From Bacteroidales bacterium (GTDB lineage Bacteria > Bacteroidota > Bacteroidia > Bacteroidales > JAADGE01), in contig JANTGL010000003.1 in NCBI GenBank assembly GCA_024762915.1, positions 1 to 32,628 on the forward strand: 32,628 nucleotides of DNA, given 5' to 3'. Of this stretch, positions 10,470-18,853 are shown piece after piece. The notes under the pieces were generated by a model. That model ran no database searches. It was not told the DNA's origin and saw only the letters and a list, made by a program, of their open reading frames with translations. The position numbers were made by a program, and so were the translations under genes. Each line of letters starts with the position of its first letter. Position 1 is the stretch's first letter.

Positions 10470-12287
10470 TTGAAAAAGCTTAAGAAAATATTAAAATATC
10501 TGGTTCCGTATTACGGCAATATTATTCTGAATTTTATTCTGAATTTATTTCAAATCATTTTTTCGGTTTTTTCATTGCTCATGATTATTCCTTTTTTACG
10601 CGTATTATTCGGGCAGGAAGAAATCGTTACCGTTAAGCCTGATTTGACTTTTTCCGGTAACGCTTTTAATGAATGGATAAATTATTATCTCGGACATGTT
10701 ATCGAAACATACGGAAAAAAAGAAGCTTTACTGGTTGTCAGCGGTTTTGTAGTCCTAATGATTTTATTGAAGAATATTTTATTCTATTTCTCGAAATTTG
10801 TGATGGTTCCTGTCAGAAACGGTGTCATTCGAGATATGAGAAATACCATATACAAGAAAATTCTGGAACTTCAATTTTCATATTTTACCGAAGAACGAAA
10901 GGGGGATATTATCAGTAAAATGACCAACGATTTAAAAGAAATTGAATGGACCATTATGACTTCGGTTGAGATGCTTATTCGTAATCCATTGACAATCATT
11001 GTGTACTTGGTTACTTTAATTTTTATGAGCCCGCAATTGACGGTTTTTGTTTTAATCCTGATTCCGGTAAGCGGAGCCATTATCGGAACAATCGGTCGAT
11101 CCTTAAAAAAGACTTCCAGAAAAGCCCAAGATCAAATGGGAACCCTTCTTTCCAAAATAGAAGAAACACTTTCCGGATTAAGAATTATTAAAGCTTTTAC
11201 GGCAGAAAATTTTGTTTTTAAAAGTTTTTTTAATTTTAACGAAGCATATAATAACACCATGAATAGAGTGTATCGTAAGAATTATTTAGCTTCTCCGATG
11301 AGCGAATTCTTGGGTGTTTTAATGATAACCGGAATTATGTATTACGGAGGGTCCTTAGTATTGAGAAATCAAGGCACACTTTCTCCGGAAGCATTTATCG
11401 GCTATATTGCCGTTTTTTCTCAGATTATTAATCCTGCAAAAGCATTTTCAACAGCCGTTTACAATGTTCAAAAAGGGGCTGCATCCATCGACCGAATTAA
11501 CATTATTCTTGAAGCCAAAAATACCATTATAGAAAAAGAAAATGCAAAATCCGTTAATTCTTTTGAAAAAGAAATTGAATTTTCTGATGTTTCGTTTGCC
11601 TATGAAAATACAAATGTTCTGAAAAATATCAATTTAAAAGTTAAAAAAGGGCAAACCATTGCACTGGTCGGTCAATCCGGTTCGGGAAAATCGACTTTGG
11701 CAGATTTAATTCCGCGCTTTTACGAGGTTTCGGATGGCGAAATTAAAATTGACGGAATTAATATCAAGGATCTGAAAATTAATGAGCTGCGGGATATTAT
11801 GGGCAATGTTAATCAGGAACCGATTTTATTTAATGATACCATCAGAAATAATATTGCATTCGGTTCTGAAAATGTTTCGGATGAAAAGATTATTGAAGCG
11901 GCAAAAATTGCCAACGCTCATGATTTTATATTACAAACGGAGGCCGGATATGAAACCGGTATCGGTGATCGGGGAACAAAATTATCCGGCGGACAAAGGC
12001 AACGTTTGAGTATCGCTCGAGCCGTGCTTAAAAATCCGCCGATTATGATTTTAGACGAAGCAACCTCTTCTTTGGATACCGAATCCGAAAGGGCTGTTCA
12101 GGATGCACTTGATAAGTTGATGCAAAACAGAACTTCTGTGGTTATTGCACACCGACTTTCAACCATCAGGAATGCCGATTTAATTTGTGTGTTGCATAAG
12201 GGTGAAATTATTGAAAGAGGCACGCATGATGAATTGATAAATCTTAAAGGCAATTATAAAAAACTATACGATTTGCAAATTTTTTAA
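10470..12287 (+). CDS. ABC transporter, fused permease-ATPase (MsbA-like exporter)
   Basis: Six-TM domain, Walker A GQSGSGKST, signature LSGGQRQRLSIARA, Walker B PIMILDEATSSLD, H-loop IAHRLST; TTG start. Confidence 0.93.
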   Translation: MKKLKKILKYLVPYYGNIILNFILNLFQIIFSVFSLLMIIPFLRVLFGQEEIVTVKPDLTFSGNAFNEWINYYLGHVIETYGKKEALLVVSGFVVLMILLKNILFYFSKFVMVPVRNGVIRDMRNTIYKKILELQFSYFTEERKGDIISKMTNDLKEIEWTIMTSVEMLIRNPLTIIVYLVTLIFMSPQLTVFVLILIPVSGAIIGTIGRSLKKTSRKAQDQMGTLLSKIEETLSGLRIIKAFTAENFVFKSFFNFNEAYNNTMNRVYRKNYLASPMSEFLGVLMITGIMYYGGSLVLRNQGTLSPEAFIGYIAVFSQIINPAKAFSTAVYNVQKGAASIDRINIILEAKNTIIEKENAKSVNSFEKEIEFSDVSFAYENTNVLKNINLKVKKGQTIALVGQSGSGKSTLADLIPRFYEVSDGEIKIDGINIKDLKINELRDIMGNVNQEPILFNDTIRNNIAFGSENVSDEKIIEAAKIANAHDFILQTEAGYETGIGDRGTKLSGGQRQRLSIARAVLKNPPIMILDEATSSLDTESERAVQDALDKLMQNRTSVVIAHRLSTIRNADLICVLHKGEIIERGTHDELINLKGNYKKLYDLQIF

Positions 12288-12310
12288 AACCGAATTTAAA
12301 TTCAAATTTT

Positions 12311-12318
12311 TATTTTTG
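12311..12318 (+). promoter_or_regulatory. candidate Bacteroidetes -7 box (TATTTTTG) upstream of recN
   Basis: Exact TAnnTTTG match 10 nt before the recN ATG; -33 element not convincing. Confidence 0.3.
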
Positions 12319-12327
12319 TGAAATAAA

Positions 12328-13983
12328 ATGCTGAAACACCTTTCCATACAAAATTATGCTTTAATTGAAGCACTTGAAATTGATTTCGATGCCGGTTATT
12401 CTGCCATTACCGGAGAAACCGGAGCGGGAAAATCCATTTTACTCGGAGCTTTGTCCTTAATTTTGGGAAATCGAGCCGAAACAAATGTTCTTAAAAATAA
12501 AGAAAAAAAATGTTCGGTTGAAGCCGAATTTGATATTCAACGCTATTCTTTGAAAGTTTTTTTTGATAATAATGATATCGATTATGATGAAATTACAATC
12601 ATCAGAAGAGAAATAATGCCCGGCGGACGTTCGCGTGCTTTTGTGAATGATACACCCGTAAATTTGAATGTGTTAAAAGAACTCAGCGAACATCTGACTG
12701 ATATTCATTCGCAACATCAAAATTTGCATTTAAACGATAAACAATTTCAATTAAATGTTCTCGATGCTTTTGCAAAATTGTTTCCTTTGCTGGAGACTTA
12801 CCAAGTAAATTATCGCAATTATCTGAAAATCAGAAAAGAATATCAGCAACTCATTCAACGTGCCGAAAAAGAAAAAGCCGATTTTGACTTTTTACAATTT
12901 CAATTTGACGAATTGGAAGAGGCTAAATTAAAAGCCGAGGAACAGTCCGACATCGAAAGCGAGCTTCGAGAACTGAATCACGCAGAAGAAATAAAAGAAA
13001 ATCTGTCGACTGCTTTTGTATTATTATCCGAAGAAGAAAACGGTGTTATTACAAAGCTGCGTGAAAGTATCACATCCTTAAAAAATATTCAAAAGTTTTT
13101 CGATAAAGCAAAATTTTTAACCGAAAGATTAGAAAGTGCCAAAATTGAGACGGATGATATTGCACACGAATTGGAAATCCTTTCCGAAGATGTCGAGCAC
13201 AATCCCGAACGTGCCGAATTTTTGAAAGAACGTATTGATATGATTTATGCACTGCAAACCAAACACAAAGTTGAAAGTGTTGAAGAACTTATAAAATTGA
13301 AAGACGATTTGCAGGCAAAATTAGATGATATTACATCTTTCGACACCCAAATTTCGGAAAAGAAAGAAACTTTACAGAAACAAGAACAAAAATTAAGCGA
13401 TTTAGCCGATCAATTATCAAAGGGCAGGAGTGAGACATCCGGAAACTTGGAACTACAAATTATTGACATCCTAAGGCGCTTGGGAATGCCTTCGGCAAAG
13501 TTTAAAATACAAATTGAACCAACCGACGGTTTCACCGAATACGGAAAAGATCGTGTCAGTTTTTTATTTTCATCCGTCAAACATTCTGAGGTTCAGGAAA
13601 TTGCAAATATTGCGTCGGGCGGTGAAATTTCACGATTAATGTTAAGCATCAAATCCGTTATTGCCGACAGCATTGCTTTGCCTGCCATTATTTTTGATGA
13701 AATCGATACCGGCGTATCCGGAGAAATTGCCGAAAAAATTGGGCAAATAATGAAAGAAATGTCCGACAATATGCAGGTTATCAGTATTACCCATCTTCCG
13801 CAAGTTGCCGCAAAAGCCGATTTTCACTACAAAGTTTATAAAATCGAAGACGAATTTAATACCCGCACCGATATTAAAAGATTAAATTTGGAGGAACGCA
13901 TCAAAGAATTGGCAACCATGCTCAGCGGTGAAAATATTACTGATGCAGCCATTCGAAATGCCGAAGAGTTGTTGAGGGAGTAA
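12328..13983 (+). CDS. recN: DNA repair protein RecN
   Basis: Walker A GETGAGKSILLGAL, LTDIHSQHQNLHL, ASGGEISRLMLSIKSV, IFDEIDTGVSGEIAEKIG, ITHLPQVAAKAD. Confidence 0.96.
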   Translation: MLKHLSIQNYALIEALEIDFDAGYSAITGETGAGKSILLGALSLILGNRAETNVLKNKEKKCSVEAEFDIQRYSLKVFFDNNDIDYDEITIIRREIMPGGRSRAFVNDTPVNLNVLKELSEHLTDIHSQHQNLHLNDKQFQLNVLDAFAKLFPLLETYQVNYRNYLKIRKEYQQLIQRAEKEKADFDFLQFQFDELEEAKLKAEEQSDIESELRELNHAEEIKENLSTAFVLLSEEENGVITKLRESITSLKNIQKFFDKAKFLTERLESAKIETDDIAHELEILSEDVEHNPERAEFLKERIDMIYALQTKHKVESVEELIKLKDDLQAKLDDITSFDTQISEKKETLQKQEQKLSDLADQLSKGRSETSGNLELQIIDILRRLGMPSAKFKIQIEPTDGFTEYGKDRVSFLFSSVKHSEVQEIANIASGGEISRLMLSIKSVIADSIALPAIIFDEIDTGVSGEIAEKIGQIMKEMSDNMQVISITHLPQVAAKADFHYKVYKIEDEFNTRTDIKRLNLEERIKELATMLSGENITDAAIRNAEELLRE

Positions 13984-14214
13984 ATTGTTGTTAATTTATA
14001 CCAATATTTCGTAAATATTTCACTTATCATAACCTGTCCGATTCACAATTTGTCGGAAATTTTATTATTCCGTTAGAGAAATTGTCAGTAATGTCGTAAA
14101 AAAATAAATTCCGATGTGTCGGTAAATAATATCGGAAAATTTATCTTCGATGAACCTTTTATTTTTTATCATAATAATTTTTGATTTATAACAAATAAAT
14201 CAAAATAACTTATT

Positions 14215-14222
14215 TAAATTTG
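14215..14222 (+). promoter_or_regulatory. candidate Bacteroidetes -7 box (TAAATTTG) upstream of the OmpA-family gene
   Basis: Exact TAnnTTTG match about 50 nt before the ATG; leader contains AAAGGAG 7 nt before the ATG. Confidence 0.45.
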
Positions 14223-14273
14223 TGTTTAATATAACAAAATACATTTATTAATTTAAAAAAAGGAGCGTTTAAA

Positions 14274-15725
14274 ATGAAAAAAACAGCATTGATTTTTACG
14301 TTTGTTGCAATGATGATTTCAGTAAATCTTTTTGCACAAAGAACTTCAGATATTGACGGCAGTAAAGATTATCCGGCGATTTCACGATTTGAAGGATCTG
14401 TTATTGAGTTTTATAAAGTTACGAAATCTGATAAATATAAAATACCTTTAAATTTTGAAAAAGGAAATTTGGATTTTGTAAATCCGGTAACAGTTGAAGG
14501 GAAAGTAATCAGAATTCAATATTCCGTAAGTCCGGATAATAATACTTCTTATGTTGTAAAATCAATTAAGTCCTCACTTATTAAAGAGGGCTTTAAGGTG
14601 ATTTTTGCAAAATCTAATGATGAAATGGTCATAGGTTCGAAAGCTTTTTCAAGAACATACTATAACAGACTTAATAATAAAATATTCGGCTTTGCCTATG
14701 GTACAGAAGGAAAAGATCAAGCTTTTATTATTGCAAAAAAAGAAAATGAAGGAAAAGGAATATTTGCTTGTATTTATATTTCCGGTTTCGATAATACAAC
14801 ATTAATTACACAAGATGTAATTGAAGCAGAGTCTGTTACTAAAATAAAAGAAAATTCTTTAATAACTGATTTCAAGGGAGCAATAAAGTTTTATCGACAA
14901 AAAACAAAATGGAATACTTATATGGTCCCCGTTGGAAAAAAAGCATACAGCGGCTGGAGTAAAAAGATAAAAGCAGAAGGTGAAATTACTCGTACACAGT
15001 ATATTACATCTAAAGATGATAATCCTTCTTTCATTTATATGAATTACAACGAAGCGCTCAAAAAATCAAATTGGAACATATTATTCGGCGGCAGCGGTTC
15101 TTCAGAACTCGGTTACGATTCTTATGAATGGCAATATGCTATGTTTCAAGAAGGATTTAAACAAGGAGATAAATTCGGCGATAAATTGGGATTTCGAGCA
15201 AACGATCGTTCTAAATACGCCTATATAGCTGCTGAATTTGAAGATTTAGATACGCTTTATTATGCCGTCATTTATATTATTGATAAAGGTTGGGGAACCA
15301 TGATTAATCAAGATGTTATAAAATCTAAAAAACCGGATGTCGGGCTTGTTACGGCAAAAATGCTGACCGAGAAAATAAATAAGCAAGGGCATCTTTCTTT
15401 AGAGGGTATTTTCTTTGAAACAGGAAAAGCTGCCTTAACTTCCCAATCAGATGCTGCTTTAAAGAATATTTCTGAATATCTTAATTCGCATAAAGATAAA
15501 AAATTCTTCATTGTAGGACATACCGATAATGTGGGTGATTTTGCATCAAATATGACTTTGTCCGAAAACAGAGCTAAGGCCGTAATGACTGAATTGACAA
15601 CAAAATACGGTGCGGATGCCGCTCAATTAAAAGCATACGGTGTTGCTGATTTAGCACCTGTGGTTTCTAATTCTACGGATGCCGGAAAAGCCAGGAACAG
15701 AAGAGTGGAAATCGTTGAACAATAA
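14274..15725 (+). CDS. OmpA-family outer-membrane/peptidoglycan-associated protein with duplicated N-terminal domain
   Basis: Signal peptide (MKKTALIFTFVAMMISVNLFAQ); C-terminal OmpA domain IFFETGKAALT...GHTDNVGDFASNMTLSENRAKAV...NRRVEIVEQ. Confidence 0.92.
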   Translation: MKKTALIFTFVAMMISVNLFAQRTSDIDGSKDYPAISRFEGSVIEFYKVTKSDKYKIPLNFEKGNLDFVNPVTVEGKVIRIQYSVSPDNNTSYVVKSIKSSLIKEGFKVIFAKSNDEMVIGSKAFSRTYYNRLNNKIFGFAYGTEGKDQAFIIAKKENEGKGIFACIYISGFDNTTLITQDVIEAESVTKIKENSLITDFKGAIKFYRQKTKWNTYMVPVGKKAYSGWSKKIKAEGEITRTQYITSKDDNPSFIYMNYNEALKKSNWNILFGGSGSSELGYDSYEWQYAMFQEGFKQGDKFGDKLGFRANDRSKYAYIAAEFEDLDTLYYAVIYIIDKGWGTMINQDVIKSKKPDVGLVTAKMLTEKINKQGHLSLEGIFFETGKAALTSQSDAALKNISEYLNSHKDKKFFIVGHTDNVGDFASNMTLSENRAKAVMTELTTKYGADAAQLKAYGVADLAPVVSNSTDAGKARNRRVEIVEQ

Positions 15726-15747
15726 ATTAATACAGCAAAAATCTAAT

Positions 15748-15780
15748 ACTTTAACTCGCAAATTTTATGCGAGTTAAAGT
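15748..15780. terminator. bidirectional intrinsic terminator between convergent OmpA-family gene and phoH
   Basis: Perfect 13-bp inverted repeat ACTTTAACTCGCA / TGCGAGTTAAAGT, 7-nt loop, T-rich on the + side (TATTTTTAAT) and on the - side (ATTAGATTTTT). Confidence 0.85.
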
Positions 15781-15785
15781 TATTT

Positions 15786-16718
15786 TTAATCCTCCTTCTC
15801 AAATGCCTCAACAATAGGAGCAACCAGAGGATGTCGCACAATATCTTCTTTTTTAAAATCAACAAATCCGATGCCTTTAATGCCTTTCAGAATTTTATAA
15901 ACTTTAACCAAACCGGAATGTGTTTTTTTCGGTAAATCAATTTGTGTCATATCGCCGGTAACGATGAATTTTGAATTTCCGCCCATGCGGGTTAAAAACA
16001 TTTTCAATTGCGGGATACTGGTGTTTTGTGCTTCATCCAAAACCACGACGGCATCGCTGAGAGTACGACCTCGCATGTATGCCAAAGGAGCAATTTGTAT
16101 CGTTCCTTTTTCCATCAACTTATTCAGTTTATTCCCGGGTAAAATGTCAAGCAGTGCATCGTAAAGTGCTTGTAAATAGGGGTCTAATTTATCTTTTAAA
16201 TCTCCCGGAAGGAATCCCAAATTTTCGCCGGCTTCCACGGCGGGGCGACTTAAAATAATACGCTTTATTTCATTGTTTTTTAATGCTCTCACGGCAAGTG
16301 CCACGGCAAGATAAGTCTTTCCGGTTCCGGCCGGTCCCGTTGCAAAAATCAAGTCTTTTTCTTCATATAATTTGACGAATTTTTTTTGATTTTCGGAACG
16401 CGGAGAAATCGGTTTGCCGTTATTTCCGTATATGATAATGTTTTTTGATTTTGAAGCGGGTTTTATTTTGTCTTGGAATATAAGTTCTATTTCTTTAATA
16501 TTCAGTTGATTGTATTTTTCCAGTCGAAGTTTTAAATTTTCCGTAAAAGAATTGAATGCCTCAACTTCTGTTTTTTCTCCGGAAACTTTTATTTCATCAC
16601 CTCTGAAAACCAGTTTAAGTTTCGGAAATAAAGTTTTTATGCGGTCAATGTTTTTACTGTCATTTCCGTAAAAATCAATCAGCGAATCCGGGTCTAAATA
16701 TATTTTTTTTTCAATCAT
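15786..16718 (-). CDS. phoH: PhoH family ATPase
   Basis: GPAGTGKTYLAVALAVRAL, SRPAVEAGENLGFLPGDLKDKLDPYLQALYDAL, VVLDEAQNTSIPQLKMFLTRMG. Confidence 0.95.
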   Translation of the reverse strand: MIEKKIYLDPDSLIDFYGNDSKNIDRIKTLFPKLKLVFRGDEIKVSGEKTEVEAFNSFTENLKLRLEKYNQLNIKEIELIFQDKIKPASKSKNIIIYGNNGKPISPRSENQKKFVKLYEEKDLIFATGPAGTGKTYLAVALAVRALKNNEIKRIILSRPAVEAGENLGFLPGDLKDKLDPYLQALYDALLDILPGNKLNKLMEKGTIQIAPLAYMRGRTLSDAVVVLDEAQNTSIPQLKMFLTRMGGNSKFIVTGDMTQIDLPKKTHSGLVKVYKILKGIKGIGFVDFKKEDIVRHPLVAPIVEAFEKED

Positions 16719-16773
16719 TAAGTAATAATTTTGCGTTTACAAAGTAAATATATTTTTCATTTAATACGAAAGC

Positions 16774-17556
16774 TTGCCGGTAATAACTCTAATATCTGAC
16801 AGAAGTGCTGATGATTTTTTTCTCGGCAGATTAAGAGGTAAAATATTGACTGCCTGTAAGGATGTGAATATCATCGATTTAGCTCACAATATAGGACATC
16901 ACAGTATTTCGCGTGCCGCATTTATTTTAAAAAACAGCTGGCGTGATTTTCCGGATAAAACAATCCATTTAATCGGTGTTGACAGTGAATGTAACGGAAA
17001 GCGAAAACATTTAATAGCCGAAATAAATAATCAATATTTTATTGCTGCGGATAACGGCTTGTTGAGTCTGGTTTTTGAACCTTCCGAATTAAAAAAGATT
17101 ATAAAAATTGAACTGTGTAAAGCAAATATTAAAATGACACCGGCTTTATTTTTATTTGCCGATGCCGCTTGTGAAATTATTAAAGGCAAAAAAATTGAAG
17201 CATTCGGTAAGGTGAGTTCTGATATAAAACGTATGCTGGCGATAAAACCTGTTTTCGATACTGCGTATATTCTGGGAAATCTGGTTTATACGGACAGTTA
17301 CGGCAATGCAGTTTCTAATATCTCTTTTGATTTGTTTCAGGAAGTTGCAGCCGGCAGATCCTATAAAATTTTTGCAGGCAGTTCCGGTTATATAATTAAT
17401 ACAATAAGTTTACGCTATCAGGATGTGGAAGAAGGCGATTTAGCCGCTGTTTTTAATTCGCTGGGTTTGCTTGAAATAGCGATGAATAAAGGCGATTTGG
17501 CAAATTTGTTGAATTTTGACAATAATACAAAAATCAGAATAGAATTTTATGATTAA
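16774..17556 (+). CDS. SAM hydroxide adenosyltransferase / SAM-dependent chlorinase-fluorinase family (DUF62) protein, divergent
   Basis: TTG start; MPVITLISDRS..., IIDLAHNIGHHSISRAAFILKNSWRDFPDKTIHLIGVD, YFIAADNGLLSLVF, LVYTDSYGNAVSNIS. Confidence 0.85.
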   Translation: MPVITLISDRSADDFFLGRLRGKILTACKDVNIIDLAHNIGHHSISRAAFILKNSWRDFPDKTIHLIGVDSECNGKRKHLIAEINNQYFIAADNGLLSLVFEPSELKKIIKIELCKANIKMTPALFLFADAACEIIKGKKIEAFGKVSSDIKRMLAIKPVFDTAYILGNLVYTDSYGNAVSNISFDLFQEVAAGRSYKIFAGSSGYIINTISLRYQDVEEGDLAAVFNSLGLLEIAMNKGDLANLLNFDNNTKIRIEFYD

Positions 17557-18634
17557 ACGCATTGTAAAAATGATTTTCCGAAAGGAAAATATTGAAGATT
17601 TTATCAATTTTACGGATGAAATTAAAGAAACAATAAAAAGTCATGAAGGATGCTTGCATCTTGATATTCTGCAGGATAAAAAACATCCGGAAATATTTTT
17701 TACTTACAGTTGTTGGAATTCGGAAGAGAATTTGGAAAACTATCGAAAATCCGATTTTTTTAATAATATTTGGCCTCAAACGAAAAAGTGGTTCGCCGAA
17801 AAACCGATGGCCTGGAGTACCGAAGTTGTTCATATAAACGGTGTTTTAAGCCAACTCGAAGAAAAATTTGTTGCCTTTGAACGCATTCTCGGAATAATGG
17901 ATAAAATTCGTAAAGAATGCCCGTGGGATTCGACACAAACGAATGAAAGTTTACGTTCCTTAACGATTGAAGAAACCTATGAATTGGCTGAAGCCGTGAT
18001 AAAAGATGATGCCGGAAACATTAAGAAAGAACTTGGTGATTTGTTTCTGCATATTATTTTTTATGCAAAAATTGCCGAAGAAAAACAACAATTTGATATT
18101 GCCGATGTCTTTAATTCCCTTTCTGATAAGTTGATATACAGGCATCCGCATGTGTTCGGAGATATCGAAGTTGAGAATAAAGAAGAGGTAGAAACAAATT
18201 GGGAAGCTTTAAAATTAAAAGAAAAAGCCAACGGAAATAATCAAACGGTTTTAGGCGGTATTCCGCAATCTTTACCTGCAATGATAAAAGCCGTGAGAAT
18301 GCAGGAAAAGGCAAGAGGAGTAGGATTTGATTGGGAAGAAAAAGAGCAGGTTTGGGATAAAGTGAAAGAAGAATTGGGCGAATTTGAGGATGAATTAAAA
18401 GCCGGCAACGATAAAAAAGCCGAAGAAGAATTCGGCGATGTTTTGTTTGCAATGATTAATGCGGCTCGCCTCTACGGTATTGATCCGGAAAGTGCTTTGG
18501 AACGCACCAATCAAAAATTTATAAAACGCTTTAATTATCTTGAAAAACATACTTTAAAGAAAGGGAAGTCCTTAAAAAAAATGACTTTGGATGAGATGGA
18601 AGCGGTTTGGCAGGAAGCAAAAAAGGAAGAATAA
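17549..18634 (+). CDS. fusion: N-terminal antibiotic-biosynthesis-monooxygenase (YgiN-like ABM) domain + C-terminal tandem MazG nucleotide pyrophosphohydrolase
   Basis: N-term KMIFRKENIEDFINFTDEIKETIKSHEGCLHLDILQDKKHPEIFFTYSCWNSEENLENYRKSDFFNNIW (ABM-like); then CPWDSTQTNESLRSLTIEETYELAEAV and KVKEELGEFEDEL...EEEFGDVLFAMINAARLYG (two MazG modules). Confidence 0.85.
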   Translation: MIKRIVKMIFRKENIEDFINFTDEIKETIKSHEGCLHLDILQDKKHPEIFFTYSCWNSEENLENYRKSDFFNNIWPQTKKWFAEKPMAWSTEVVHINGVLSQLEEKFVAFERILGIMDKIRKECPWDSTQTNESLRSLTIEETYELAEAVIKDDAGNIKKELGDLFLHIIFYAKIAEEKQQFDIADVFNSLSDKLIYRHPHVFGDIEVENKEEVETNWEALKLKEKANGNNQTVLGGIPQSLPAMIKAVRMQEKARGVGFDWEEKEQVWDKVKEELGEFEDELKAGNDKKAEEEFGDVLFAMINAARLYGIDPESALERTNQKFIKRFNYLEKHTLKKGKSLKKMTLDEMEAVWQEAKKEE

Positions 18635-18646
18635 AATAAATTCGAG

Positions 18647-18853
18647 CTAAATAATTGTTTGAACCCGACCGATTTCGCCGGTTTCCAATTCAACTTTTAT
18701 ACCGTGCGGATGTGTTGCCGATTTTGTCAAAATTCGTTTAACAAAACCGTCGGTTAATTCACCGGTTCTTTGATGCTGTTTTTGAACAATTTCAACTTCT
18801 TGTCCGATTTTAATATCTTTTCTGTTTTTACCGCTGAGTTTTTGGTGTTCCAT
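18647..18853 (-). CDS. YwbE family protein (DUF2196)
   Basis: 68 aa: IGQEVEIVQKQHQRTGELTDGFVKRILTKSATHPHGIKVELETGEIGRVQ, characteristic of YwbE. Confidence 0.9.
   Translation of the reverse strand: MEHQKLSGKNRKDIKIGQEVEIVQKQHQRTGELTDGFVKRILTKSATHPHGIKVELETGEIGRVQTII

Noticed and set aside
18111-18452. 113-aa minus-strand ORF within the mazG fusion
   Set aside because: Leu/Pro-rich antisense of MazG coding sequence; shadow ORF.
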